From positions 22,307,277 through 22,371,276 of the forward strand of contig NC_063259.1 in the NCBI RefSeq assembly GCF_019578655.1: DNA of 64,000 nucleotides, in the 5' to 3' direction. The notes beneath the pieces are model-generated. The model was given only the letters and a program-made list of their open reading frames with translations, searched no databases and was not told the origin of the DNA. Of the stretch, positions 51,757-64,000 are shown piece after piece. Positions within the stretch are counted from its first letter, which is position 1. Each line of letters begins with the position of its first letter. The translations under genes were made by a program, and so were the position numbers. The DNA comes from Ricinus communis (lineage: Eukaryota; Streptophyta; Magnoliopsida; Malpighiales; Euphorbiaceae).

Positions 51757-54700
51757 TGCGCTCTTGCACGATGAGCGATTGATTGATCGATCGATCGATC
51801 GACCGTCGGTGGTTTGGTCGTGCGGTGATCCATCGGTGAATGGTGATGATGTTATATGTATTGATAGGAATTTTCTTTTTCTTTTTAATTTTAGTTTTGG
51901 AATTTTTGATCAACTCCTTTTTTTTTTCTTTTTTTAATTTTTCCCCTTTTTTAAGAGCTCTTGAGAGTTCTTTTTATTTTTTCTTTACTGTTTTTTTCCT
52001 TTTTAACTGCTGTAAATTCTTTAGGTTTTAGTACTTATTACCAAGGATACTGTTGTACTCATGCTATTCACAATTTAGAATTACATTTTTTCTTAAAGGA
52101 TTTATGTTTTCGTCTGTTTAACTCGTATAATTTTTCGAAGAATCATCAAAATATCGTTATATCTCCAGAAAAAAGAAAAAGATTTAAGAGTAAGCGTGAG
52201 GATATAGATTGATGAGAAAAAGGAACAAGAACTAAATAAAAAAGTGATTTATTTGGATTGAAAATTGTGATTGGAAAAGTAAGAGGTGATGAGTTTAGAA
52301 TTGGACGTGTCATTTTGTGGTTGGTGTAAGGGCAAATGCATTTTGAAGAAAAATAACAAGAAAAGGGGAAAGCATTAGAAAGAACTACAAGTAGAGGCGC
52401 ATGTGCTTTTCATGTTATAAAGTTGTAGAGAAATAATAATATCTTCTTTTTTTCTTTACCTATAAACGAAGAAACCTTTCAAACATTATGTAACATTGCA
52501 AATTATGAACTTTAATTAGTTTGACACTTCCAAGTTTGGTCCCTAATGTTTGGCCCATGGCTCGCATATGCTCTTGAAATGAATTTTGAGACAAAAAATT
52601 GCAAATTAATTAAAAACGAATATATAAGCCTCTAAGTTAACTTTACTGCATAATTATATTATTAAACGTTAAAAAAAGCTCAAGTGGACGATAGTGGGGC
52701 TCTTTCCAATAACAATATTATGTTTGATTGTTGAAACAGACCTTCTTCTTTCAATATTTCTTCCATCTCTAATATTTCCTATTTTGAAACCCTAAAGATC
52801 TAAAGTCTAGAATTGGAAAGGGAAGTAGAAAATTCTAAATTAAACTTATCAGCAAAATTGAAAAAGGTAAGCAAATCTTTCCTCATCAGCCTTATCCTCT
52901 CTTTTCTTTTATTTTTATTTTTCTGTCATTTGTTACCTGTGATTTTTTATTTGCAGGGAGCGTGGACAATCTTACTTTATATCATTACCGTTTGCCGGAG
53001 CCCTACCATCATCAACTGGTATTAAGGTCGTCAGTGGGGCGTGGACAGTCCATAACTCGTTTTCCACTGCTGTTGTTTGTTGGAGCTCTGTTGTTGATTG
53101 CTACCGTTTGCTAGAGCTATGCCGTCGTTCGCTACTATTTGCTGGAGCTCTGCCGTCGACTCCTACAGTTAGGGAGAGCTTTACCATCGTCCTTTGTCAT
53201 AGTCCCTTACTTTTATTTAGTCTCTATTTCATTTTTTTGTTATGTGTGTTTAATATAGTGAAATTTTGATAATCATCATCATTTAGTGGTTATATATAGA
53301 ATTTGATTTGATGAGGTTTTGATAATCATTATCATTTCTTTTTTTTTTCACAATTATAAAACTTAAATGTTTAAATTCAATTTCTAAATTTTTTTATTTC
53401 ACCTCACTTGCTTTACAATGCTTTTGTCTGATGAAACCTTAAATAGAAATCGTTGCCAGTAACAAAGATATCATATTTGGTCCATGTTTATACTGCAAGG
53501 CCTCATCAGTTGGCATTGTCCCTGTTATTGCTAGCTCCTTTGCCAAGAATGAGTTGATGAAATAAATGCTATCTAATTATCATTGTGTAAAGAGTTAGGG
53601 TTTTAGTTAAGTTGTCAATTTAATAGGGACCACTTACTCGTAAAGTTTTTTCCATGTCATTCATATATTATGACAATTTATTTCAAAATTGATCATTGTT
53701 AAAAAAGGGTTTTTATATATCAGTTTGTAATTGATTTGCAAGGCTTTTGTTCCAAAATTTACTTCAAGGGCACATGTGAGCCACATACCAAACATTAGGA
53801 GCCAAATTGTACCTTTGCCCTTTAGTTGTCCTTTCTGGGATGTTTTAAGCGGTGCTTTACATTTTTGTCATTTGTACTTTCGTTTCCCTCTTTTAAATAA
53901 AAGGGGAATGTGTTAAAGTTTGATACTTTTGGTGACCTTCCAATTGGAATAAGTCAGTCATTGGGTAGACGGCTGTAAGTGGCCCAAGACAGAAGAAATG
54001 AAGCTGCATCAATTTGATGGGCTGGATCTCAACCACTTCTTCGATATGTCTGTTTGTACATTTACATTACAATTAATGTGTTGCGATTGATTGTTTTCTT
54101 TTGGGGTTTGGAAGATAGATGCTCAGATTGGGACCTCTCAGAAAGAGGCCTCTCTCTATTGCTCTAAGTTTCACACTTGGTTCACGTTCAATTCTGGAAA
54201 AAAAGGCAGACTATATGGCACAAATATATTTATTTAAGTTTTTATATAAAACGGTTGAATGAGGATTTTCTCTGATTAGAATAAGACTTGTCCCGGTAGG
54301 CCAAATAAGTCCTTTTGACTTCTACTAATTTAACATAACACTTGCCATTTCTGATTCAATTAGCTTTATTTCTTCAAATGTAAATAAATTTTAATAAATT
54401 TAAACAAATAATTTATAAATAATATTATTAAATTGTGTTTTTTTTATTTTTTAATTGCATTGTTTATTTTTATTATATATTTAGTTTTTCAGTTAATTGA
54501 TATGGACTTTCAAATTCAAAATTTGCAATTAAAACCCTAGTTGTCAAATTCTTCAAACCTCAACGTCCTTTCCATTATCAATGTCATGTGTCTTATTTTT
54601 CCAATTAAACAAATAAGAACTGGAGAGGCATCGACCATTGGATTGTAATTAATTAATATATATATATATATATATATTTATTAATTTTATAAAATTCTGA

Positions 54701-56290
54701 ATAATTTTAATTTATGGAATAATAATTAGTATTAATAATATACTTAGTAACTTGTTAAAGTATTTTAAAATCAAAGAAAATAAACCTTTACTATATTATG
54801 TATCTAAATTAACATTGTTTAGTGATGATGATTTGAAAAGTTGTTTGAATTTTAGAAAACTCTCTATAACATTATATGCTTTCCTAATTTTGATGGCTTA
54901 TATTTATTTTTAAGATTAAATATTATAAAAAGATTATAAACAAAAAGATATTAAATTTTATCAAAAAAAAAATAAATTCTTTTCTAAATACATGAATAGC
55001 TTGTAAATATTATTAACCATTTCTATCACAGTAGTTTCAGCGGAAGAAGGTATTTTAAAGTTAAATATAACAAATATTTTTTATTTTGAACCATGTTATA
55101 AAAAATACTAAATAATTTGGCTATATTATCAATTGAAGATTTATTTTATGAACTTGAATATTAGTGATTTTATATTTTAAATCTCAAAAAGCAAGAAAAA
55201 TAATTTTTATTATATATTGATATTGTATAATTAAATATTGTGTAAGGTCATAAAAGATGTTGAGCCGGGTTGGACAGGGGGAGTGGGATTTATCATAGTC
55301 ATTACATTATAAGACGGTTATGGTTGAAATTCCAGCAATGGGTGCAATTTCTAGATTGCAATTACTTTCCACAGGTTATTTGGTTTCACCTAAGAGACAA
55401 CAAATGAGGCCCTTGATCATATAAAGAGTTCAGATAAGTAATTTCATATCTGATAAGCTGATTAAATCAGTTTTTAACTTATGTTAATTAAACTTTATTG
55501 AATATTTATTGTGTATAAATATTAAATATTTATTATTTATTAATTTTATTTTATTAAAAAAATATTTGTATTATAATATAAATATTTTAGCTTGATGTTT
55601 CTTTATTTATTAATTATAAAGACGATTTATATTATGTATATGTTATATATGTCTGTTTAAATAACTTAATAAATATAATATTCATTAACAATAAATATCT
55701 ATTAACAAATTAATGAGTATTATGTTTATAATGCATAAATGTAAAATTTAGTGATTATATTATTAAGCATAGGGACAAACTACTTTTAATGCTTTATAAT
55801 TATTATTTTTTTAATAAAAATAATAAATTTTTTATGTCATATTTTTATTATGGAGTTTTAGAAATAATATCGAAATTATTTTTAAAAACAAATTAAAAAT
55901 ATAATAAATTATTTTAAAATTATTAAAATTTAAAATTTAATTAATAATTACGCATTGAAAATAAGATGCAGAATTTGTGTAACCAACAGACAAGTATCCC
56001 GTAACTTTCCATATTCAACCATTTCTTGACTAAGGACCCGTATGGCTTATGGGTCGTCGCGGCATGCGTAATTAGAATTTAGACCCTTTCTTTTTCAATC
56101 AATTGAGAACTTCAAAAGCTTGAAGCTTTTCAATTTATTACTTGCTTTACTGCACACGCACACCACTTTCCTCAACTAGAATTTTCACCAATTAAGCCTC
56201 CGTCGTCATCTTCACTCCACAATAGTGCTAGGAATATAACGAAGAACCATTCATCTTGCCTCAGTTTTCTTATCCAAAGCTGTATATATA
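51757..56290. other. Intergenic region between the RING-H2 and receptor kinase genes
   Basis: No clear gene. After the RING-H2 stop comes a GATC-type simple repeat (51780-51800) and a T-rich 3' region. At 52813-53193 an intron-like segment (GTAAGC donor ~52867, TTTGCAG acceptor ~52957) precedes a 31-bp minisatellite. From 54.3 to 56.0 kb the DNA is AT-rich and featureless apart from a TA run (54658-54677). Confidence 0.6.
53070..53193. repeat. 31-bp minisatellite, four copies
   Basis: Units start at 53070, 53101, 53132 and 53163, exactly 31 bases apart, each built on CTACCGTTTGCTGGAGCTCT plus GCCGTCG-like text. A further diverged copy lies at ~52985. As 31 is not a multiple of three, it cannot encode a repeated peptide. 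Confidence 0.85.
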
Positions 56291-56301
56291 CATTAAGAAC
56301 C

Positions 56302-58393
56302 ATGAGAAAGAGCCAAGAATCGCCCACAGTCTCAACTCTTTTTCTGTTTCTTCTACTAATCTTTCTTTTCACAGCAAGTGAAGTTGAATCAAGAATCCTC
56401 CAAGATATTTGCTCTTCTTCATGTGGATACATCAAAATCAGTTACCCATTTCGCCTAAACAATGATCCAGCAACATGTGGAGATCCTGGCTATGAGATTT
56501 CTTGCAACGACAACAAGCCCATTCTAGAATTCCACTCGGGGAAGTATTACGTGAATCAAATATCTTATGATAAGCATATAATCCGTTTAGTTGATGTTAA
56601 TTTAGCCAATGGAAGCTGCAATCTTCCGTACATTTCAGTGTCAGTTGATGAAGTGAGAGGTGATAGTCGTTATAGAGGATTGGTTTCAAGTACGTTTACA
56701 AGTTTTTTTAGGTGCTCAAGTGAGATCAATGATCAAGCTTATAGAGACGTTCCTTGTTTCAGTGGAAATGGGTCTCATGTTTATGTTAGTTATAGTACTT
56801 ATGTGATATCCGATCTTCAAGGTTCTTGTTCTTTTATATCAAGGGTTCCCACTATTTACCAGAATGTTCTGTACCCTTCTTATCAGAGTATCTTGCAATT
56901 AATGGCTTTAGGGTTTGATCTTGAATGGTCTGTTGAGTGCCGGGATTGCATTGCTGATGGTGGTATTTGCTCTTTGAGCTCAGTGGGTACACCTAATGTC
57001 TATGAATGCTATTATTCAGGTTAGTTTGCTTTTCTTTATTGATCTGCTGGAATGGTTTGGGATGACTTTGGTTAATGAGTTATATTATTTCTTAATTTTG
57101 TTTCTTGATTTGTTGTTTTCTATGCAGGCATTTATATACCAGCTGCAGTTTCGCTTATCTTTGCTGCTATTTGGGACATTCTGTTAGGTAATTTTTCCAA
57201 ATTGAAACTCCTATACTTGCTGATATTGATCATCTTGATTCAAGTTTGATAAATTTCACTTCTTTTGCACTTCAGCAATAAATTTAATTGCAAGATTTGT
57301 GGTTGCTCCAATAGTTATAGTCGGCTTCCTAATTCACAAATATAGAACACAAAAGAAGACAGAAGAGAGCAAGGAGAATCTCTTACCCAATGAACCATCC
57401 ATGATGCCCAGAAGGTACTCCTACTCTGATATTATTGCAATCACTAACAATTTCAAAGATAAAATAGGCAAAGGTGGTTTTGGGACGGTGTATAAAGGAC
57501 AACTTCCAGATGGTTTTTTAGTCGCTGTTAAAATGCTTGGTGACTCCAAGTTCAGTGATAAGGACTTTATCGATGAAGTCTCTACAATTGGTAAAATTCA
57601 TCATGCCAATGTAGTACAGTTAGTGGGTTTCTGTTCTGAGGGGTCTTATCATGCTCTTTTGTTTGAGTATATTGCTTGTGGATCTCTTGATAAGCACATA
57701 TTTTCAAGAGAAGCAGAATTCCAGCCATTCAGTTGGGAGAAACTCCTTCAGATTGCTATAGGAACAGCTCGAGGGATTGAGCATCTACATGTGGGATGTG
57801 ATGTATGCATTCTTCATTTCGATATCAAGCCTCACAATGTCCTGCTACATCATAATTTCATCCCAAAAGTGTCAGATTTTGGTCTTGCAAAGTTTTACCC
57901 CAAGGAAAATGACTTTGTGTCTGTTAGTACTGCAAGAGGAACTATAGGGTACATTGCTCCTGAATTGATTTCAAAGAACCTTGGTTCTGTTTCTTGCAAA
58001 TCAGATGTCTATAGTTATGGGATATTGTTATTAGAAATGGTCGGAGGAAGAAGAAACATTAATCCAAATGGGAATTCTTCAGGCAAAGTACATTTTGCTT
58101 CATGGGTTTATGACCATCTAAATGAGGGAGGAGATTTAGAGCTTGAGAGTGTTAATGAAGCTGAAGCCGCAATAGCAAAAAAATTATGTATAGTTGGGTT
58201 GTGGTGCATTAACAAGAATTCATCAGACCGTCCATCAATGACGAAGGTGGTGGAAATGTTAGAAGGGAAGATTGATGATTTGCAGTTGCCTCCTAGTCCT
58301 TTGTCTTTCCCTGATCACGTTGCTGCCGAAGGGCCACAATCAGATTCTTCAACCGAGTTGCTAATATCTGAGACAGTGGAGAAAAGCTCTTAG
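56302..58393 (+). CDS. LRK10-like receptor protein kinase (rust resistance kinase Lr10-like)
   Basis: A single-pass plasma-membrane receptor kinase of the LRK10L/WAK-related class, which senses wall- or pathogen-derived cues (family knowledge; ligand unknown). The exons are 56302-57019, 57128-57187 and 57276-58393, in phase, giving 631 residues. A signal peptide spans ~1-30. The Cys-rich ectodomain has a GUB_WAK-type part (CSSSCGYIKISYPFRL, ~37 onward) and a WAK-associated part (WSVECRDCIADGGICSL). A long hydrophobic region (~243-283) encloses the membrane segment and is encoded mainly by exons 2-3. The kinase domain begins at ~319: GKGGFG (324-329), Lys345, Glu360, HFDIKPHN (440-447), DFG (460-462), APE. 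HFD in place of HRD marks a non-RD kinase, as is usual for LRK10L proteins. Catalytic Asp442 is kept, so activity is expected. Confidence 0.93.
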
Positions 58394-58498
58394 AATAATT
58401 TGACAGTTGTTGACCAATAAAGATTTTTAAGAAAGGAGGGGAAAAGATATGAACTGATGTTTTAATTAATCGCACCATGTACTTGTATATTTGTCAAA

Positions 58499-58504
58499 AA
58501 TAAA
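58499..58504 (+). terminator. Candidate poly(A) signal of the receptor kinase gene
   Basis: AATAAA lies ~105 bases after the stop codon. Another AATAAA lies near 58565. Confidence 0.45.
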
Positions 58505-61460
58505 ACTGTACACATCTTTTAGCTCGACCTGTTGCATATTTGTCTCTGCTGAAACTATAGTATCAATAAAGTTTCTGAATGCATTTGGAACTGGTTGTCT
58601 GTATTTTATAGGCAGCAAATCTTTTTTTTTTTTTTTGTCAATCCTAGAAGTTAAAATATTGTGCTAAGATGGTATGCTGTTTTGATTCGCATAATGATTC
58701 CATGTTTCGAATCCAATCTGCTTGATTAAGCGACACAGCATGTCTATCATAATATATGTCCTCTGCTTTACATATATTACTGCTCGAGATTATTTATATA
58801 TATATACACAGCCATACAGGTAGTCTTTCAATTGCCTGGTCTGGAATGTTTTATCTTTTCATATGTAGAATGTAACTAAAACTTCTGTACAGAGTCAAAC
58901 ATGTTTAAGGCAATAATTTGTGGGAAGTACATAGAATTCCACGATTGAGGATTTCTCATGACATTAAACAGAATACCTGGTTTACGGATCTGCAGCTAGA
59001 TTTGATAATTTAGCATGTGGTGGGAGTTCTTATGTAATTCTCTGATCCTTGATATAAACAGAAGGCTAAAATTCGTTCCTAGTAATGGGCGGATTACTTT
59101 CTCTATCTAGTGGATAGAATGCTACAAGAAAAACTTATCCTGTTAATGGAGTAGCACGAAATGTAGCTTTATATCATAGCTTATGTTAGTAGCCTGTCAA
59201 GTCCTTCGATACAAGTTCCTAGGTAGAAGTTTCAGTATATATCTACTTAATTTTCAATCTAGTAAGAAAATTTTACTTTTCCTGAGCCATTAGAAATTCC
59301 CAGATTCAACAAGTTTATATATTTGATATCTCTCTGAGCCTCGCAGTTTCTGGAGAAACCCAATTTAGTAGCATTTGCTTCTTCTTTTCTACCCCCATCA
59401 CCTTCACGGAAAGCTCCATATATATTTAACGATATGGCCATTGTTCATCTTCATATTTCTATAGTTCTAAGCAATTAGTCATATTTCGCACTAAATCCCG
59501 TCTGTTTATTACATTAATCTACAGATTCTTGTGGTCCTTAAAATTAGCAGATTCTTGCCATATTACCTTTTCTTTTCTTTCAGAAAGCTGCAAAATTCTA
59601 ACCAAAGTAAAAGAAAAGAAAGGAAAAAAAACATGACAAATTGTTGTCCGGATGGGCATATTAGCAGTGACCTCGAGGCTTGAGCTATATCAGAATCGAA
59701 AAAGAAATTGTATAATCAATCCTCAAAAAGACAAACAAAAACTAGATTTCTCTTTTAGATGATCATTGCCTTGGCTCCCTCCTAAAAGAAACCTTTAATC
59801 CTGAGTTGTGTTTAATGGAAGATGCCCTTTTCTTACTTTAGCAATTATTGCATGTTAAAAATCAAGCCAGTGGCAGCGTGGGGCTGTAGAAATCATACTT
59901 TAACTGAATAAATCTTAAGTTTTTATTTTTTGCATTCCACAATTTAAATATGTGGTGATCATGAACTAATAACAACCCTCTTATTCAGCAGAAGATAGTG
60001 GAAACTGGCAATGGCAATGATGCTAATGGCTCTTTTTCTGAAAAATATATGTAAATCATATGTATGCCATACCTTTTTATCATTTTCAAAAAGCTAAATT
60101 TTGCCTTTTAGGATCCAATGCTAATGGAAAATAATGCTATGGCGCAACCCTCTTCTTGTAATTAACTATTTCACAACTCTAAAGGCTGACTTGATTAGCA
60201 TATATGCATGCTTCTTGTATTAGTGATTCGTTTTTTAAAGGGTAATATTCTTGTGATTCTTGAATCTTTTAAATTATAATCTGAGTGTAGATATTCTATC
60301 TTTAGCTACTTCAAGAACACATGATTAAAACCATTCAAGTTTTGGGTTTACTTGATTGCCCTGTCTGCATGAGATACTATAATTTTTTCTGGACCCAACG
60401 TAGATATTATCGTCTGCTATTTATTTATTTACATATTCTTTTCATTCATTCAGATAACGATTTAAAGACTTTGTTGAGTTACAATGATTCGTGGATATAA
60501 ATCTGATGACAGTATCAAATTTTAAATGCCTGAAGTTGAAAAGGACAATTCGCAGCGATTCTATTCATCTTTTAGAATTCACATAATATTCAGTGTCTCT
60601 TACAGATAAAAGATCATGAGCAAATGATAATGACAAAGAAAAGAAATAAGATCAGTAAAGAGAAAGTCCAGAGTGAATTTGCAAGCTTGCCAACTTCGGC
60701 CAACTTCTGACCAATCAAGAATCAAGAATCAAGAATCAATTAAACATCTAACACATCCTGCCTTAGTAACACAACGATTCCACCGAAAGCTATTCTTGAT
60801 TATAATACTCATTGCCTTTGTTAGAGAATTCCGTACTTTTTTAAATACAAAAATATTGTTTATCAGAACACCAATCCTGAGTGATAATTCTAGTATTCTT
60901 TTAACTTTTTTTTTTCGCCAAAAAGACGGAAAAGAAAAAGCAGAAACTAAAGGGAAAGAGAATTCATTTTCTTAATTTGATTGATATCCAAATCATAACA
61001 AAGCCAATACAAATACATGACAGGTGTAAGCGATGCATGCCCAGCAGCTGCGGCATAACCTTAACTCAGGACCCCCCCTTCTGTTCTCTTTCTGTCAAAA
61101 CTCTCCTTAACAAACAAACCAAGTGTTTGGATAGCTACCTCGTATGCATCTCTTACATCCCATGTTTTATAGTAACACAGTAGAAACCAAAGGAAACTAA
61201 AGGAAAACATAAGGTAAAGGCAAATATGTAAATGAACAGAAAGGCATAAGGTTAAACAAGGAATATAACAAAAACTAAAAATGACAGACCCTAATGTTAA
61301 AAAAGGCACGTAAATCGGACCGCTACCCTCAATTCCCCCGCGATGCAATAATTTCACTCTCCCGACTCTGCCCCTTGTTCGCGGACACTAGGCTAGAAAC
61401 TCAGGAGAGTGCAATTGCAAAGCTTTTTCTTGCGTTTCTTTTAGCCATCTCTTTTTCACC

Positions 61461-61570
61461 CGTATTTACAGAACCCTCCTCCGCCATGCCACCACGATGA
61501 CCAACCACTTCCTTTGTAGCCACCGCCATAGCTGGCGGAGCCCCGCCTCCGATGGTTGCCCTTCATGTTC
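61461..61570 (-). CDS. Possible glycine-rich C-terminal exon or small protein
   Basis: On the minus strand, an ATG at ~61566 opens a 36-codon frame (MKGNHRRRGSASYGGGYKGS, then GWSSWWHGGGGFCKYG) ending in TGA at ~61458-61460. The frame is open upstream of the ATG to ~61650. The local base composition is much more GC-rich than its surroundings, as for a real exon. Short glycine-rich proteins are common in plants, but I cannot assign a family. The plus strand is also open here, so the call is weak. Confidence 0.2.
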
Positions 61571-62759
61571 AAACACAGGAAAGACAAATGAGTGCTAGCT
61601 CCTCTTCTTGCTAAAATGCTGCAAGGAGCATATAGATGCTTAGTAGTATATAGCTATAGCTAGTATAGTAGAGAAAGATTATTATGGAGAGTAGTGATAT
61701 AGAGCATGAGGAGACATGTTGGGCCATATATAAAGGCATGATTGTAGAGCTTTTGGATGAACGTGAAGTGGGATTTAATGTATTTATTTATTTTTCTGAT
61801 TTTTGTGAATTCTTTTTCTTTTTTTTGAAAGAAAAGAAAAGTAATGTTGAAATTCTTGGTCCAAGCTGGTTAAGGGTATGTTTGTGGGGAATACAAATAA
61901 CTCCACTAACTCGATTTTCAAGACTCTTTGGAATTTTCATATTATTCTCATGGAGGAAGGGAGAAGGGGAAAAAAGTGAGCATTGATGGGGTTTATTTGT
62001 CTGGTGTATACGAACGTGGCTTTGTTCCTTGCAAAATAAAAAATAAAAATGTTTAGTAAAATGGGTATTCACTATACAATCACTTAGCTCAAGACAAAAG
62101 TAGTACTAGTGTTGATGGCCAACTTTTTAGTTTAATTACCTTATTATTGAGATATGTGGTGTGTGGTGGATGGATGAATGGAGTTGGCTATTTATTTTTC
62201 ATGGCCAGTTGCTTTAGCTCTACATTGCATAGAAAGATGTGCATGGAAATTGGAAGCAGACAATTTTGCCAAAAAAGAAATCAACTTACCCTCTTGCCTA
62301 AAGTTTGCGATGTTGCTGGTGGATGATGCATTGAGTACTATTCATGAAGGAATTATTAATACACCATATATGTTCCTAGATTCATTAAATTTTAATGATT
62401 TTCTCATGGAGTAGTTTTTTATGTAGCATTTTCCATTAAGCTAATTATGTTGTTATGTGGGTAATTAAGTTGATTATTGAGTTTGAATGTATATTGGTAG
62501 GTTTTGATTCACCTATTCAGAAAGTCAGCTATGTCTATAAGGATGATTTTATCATATTTATGTTTGATTAAATTTTATGTTAATTAGAACTTAGTCAAAA
62601 GCTTGTGCGATAATGACTTTTTATTGTCTATGCAGCTGGCAAGAAGACTCTTTTAATTTCTTGCCTTAGAATTCCTACTTCAAAAATTGTGGGGAGACCT
62701 TATATTAATTTTCCTACTTAGAAAGGTGGTTATAGGCTATGTTAACTTGTTCTCATGTA

Positions 62760-62763
<4 letters not shown>

Positions 62764-62834
<71 letters not shown>
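62764..62834. repeat. (TA)n microsatellite, ~70 bp
   Basis: Uninterrupted AT/TA dinucleotides; the longest simple repeat in the window. Confidence 0.95.
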
Positions 62835-62836
<2 letters not shown>

Positions 62837-63846
62837 AATGTATATTTATATTTCTGAATTTTAATCATTTAGTCAGTTTAACATTTTAATTTTTTATTTA
62901 ATCTAACAAATACTTAAATTTATTTATTTTTTTGTAATATTCTAACACCTTTTGACATGTGTTTTTTTCACATGTATTGCAAAAAAATATTTAAATATTA
63001 TATACAAATAAAGCTTAGATATATATTATGTAACTATGAAATCCTAGTTTTATGGTAACGATTTTAAAATTTTAGGATGTATACGCATTCTTTTTTAATT
63101 ATGATGAATTAATTTTTCATATTAAAATCTCTCATATCATTAACACTAATATAAATTAACAACCAATAATTGAGATTTTATAATCTTCTCAAGGTATATA
63201 CACTTGGTGCAATCATAAAAGTTTGATGTGATATGTTAGCTAGAATATCCTATTTATACCGTTAAAACTATAGCAAGCTAGAACCATAATTGGGTTAAGC
63301 TAAAGAAAAAAAGAGGTGGCCTACTGGTGTATTTAGCTGATTAGATCACCTAAACAAAATTGAGAATGGACCCCTATATATATATATATTGTCTAATATC
63401 GATTTCCTTAATTTCGGCTTCTGTTTCAATTCTATTCTCAGTGGGACATAAAGCATATGAATGTTTGGTGTCGTTTAAAGCCAACGACAACATAATTTTG
63501 GTGCATGCTACGTTAGATTATATGCGAGTGAGGTGAAAAAGAAAATGGATTTGTCTAAATTATGCTAATCTGGATCGTTTATATTCTAAGCATGTTTCGC
63601 ATGGATGAATACATACAGGACAGCAATACTTGCGCAGTAATGCTAATCATGCATTTTACTTACTTTTCGACACTCTTAAGAAATCAAATAATGATAATTG
63701 ATCTTGAAACCCAATTGCCAATTATTTTATAATCATGGCAGAGAAAGACATTTCTTGCAGTGGTGTTAAAAGAGAAGATAAAATAAATTAAATTAAAGAA
63801 GAGAAAAGCAAGAAATGTAAAACTTTGTCAAAGCGATGAGGTGGGG

Positions 63847-63850
<4 letters not shown>

Positions 63851-63891
<41 letters not shown>
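63851..63891. repeat. (TA)n microsatellite, ~41 bp
   Basis: An uninterrupted TA dinucleotide run near the right edge. Confidence 0.95.
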
Positions 63892-63894
<3 letters not shown>

Positions 63895-64000
63895 TGGAGA
63901 GGCGTTGGAATTGAAGAAATAATAGCAGTAGGTATAGTGATGGACAGAGATATATAGAGAAAATGGAGACACGCTTTTAGGGTTGATAGAGGAAGAAGGT

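Larger units (their letters stand above)
58510..64000. other. Intergenic region to the right edge
   Basis: No confident gene. It holds a 7-bp ATCAAGA repeat (~60715-60737), a GC-richer island (~61310-61570) with a possible glycine-rich open frame on the minus strand, open frames of uncertain meaning near 61684-62414, and AT microsatellites at 62764-62834 and 63851-63891. Confidence 0.55.

Noticed and set aside
60715..60737. Short-repeat array (ATCAAGA units) as a possible CRISPR
   Set aside because: The 7-bp units are directly abutting with no spacers. It is a simple tandem repeat in a eukaryotic genome.
61684..62072. Overlapping ~100-codon open frames on both strands
   Set aside because: Both are driven by T-rich/A-rich runs and have no recognisable domain.
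62178..62414. 78-codon open frame with an ATG start (MELAIYFSWPVALALHCIER...)
   Set aside because: The composition is fairly protein-like, but no family, splice sites or supporting neighbours were seen. Chance or a relic is as likely as a gene.

Overview
The window is plant nuclear DNA. It has long AT-rich intergenic stretches, microsatellites, degraded transposable elements and intron-rich genes with GT-AG splice sites. The proteins are typical of a dicot, and by protein resemblance (from memory only) a rosid of the Malpighiales/Euphorbiaceae type, such as castor bean or a relative, seems most likely. No bacterial features, CRISPR array, rRNA gene or intact tRNA gene was seen.

Layout. (1) 1-~4.8 kb, minus strand: the 5' part of a base-exchange phosphatidylserine synthase gene (PSS1-like). 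Three coding exons are visible, a leader intron is likely, and the rest of the gene lies beyond the left edge. (2) ~4.8-16 kb: gene desert with simple repeats, a possible tRNA-derived SINE remnant and a poly(A)-tailed insertion-like block. (3) 16.2-16.9 kb: an unidentified open stretch, probably a gene relic. (4) 18.1-20.5 kb, plus: complete six-exon plastid class I fructose-bisphosphate aldolase. (5) 21.9-34.7 kb, plus: complete DExH-box RNA helicase with a C-terminal double-stranded-RNA-binding domain, about 1,160 residues or about 1,200 with an in-frame upstream start. Its introns hold a hAT-type MITE with target-site duplication and several tandem duplications. (6) 36.4-40.2 kb, plus: complete nine-exon 2-oxoglutarate/Fe(II) dioxygenase of the INCURVATA11/CUPULIFORMIS2 (Polycomb-associated) type. 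(7) ~40.9-44.0 kb: a GC-richer block, probably a solo LTR or other retrotransposon remnant in minus orientation. (8) 51.2-51.8 kb, plus: intronless RING-H2 E3 ligase of the RHA2 type. (9) 56.3-58.4 kb, plus: three-exon LRK10-like receptor kinase with a wall-associated-type ectodomain and a non-RD kinase domain. (10) 58.4-64 kb: intergenic, with one possible glycine-rich exon on the minus strand.

The genes do not form one pathway. They cover phospholipid synthesis, plastid carbon metabolism, RNA remodelling, chromatin repression, ubiquitin signalling and cell-surface perception. The close aldolase-helicase pair and the nearby RHA2-type gene recall the Arabidopsis At2g01130-At2g01150 neighbourhood, which suggests an old conserved block, rearranged and interrupted here. 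I found no clearly undescribed system. The best leads are a possible second start (organelle-targeting extension) of the helicase, the MITE with a later duplication across its border, telo-box motifs upstream of the Polycomb-linked dioxygenase, and the unidentified open stretch at 16.2 kb.
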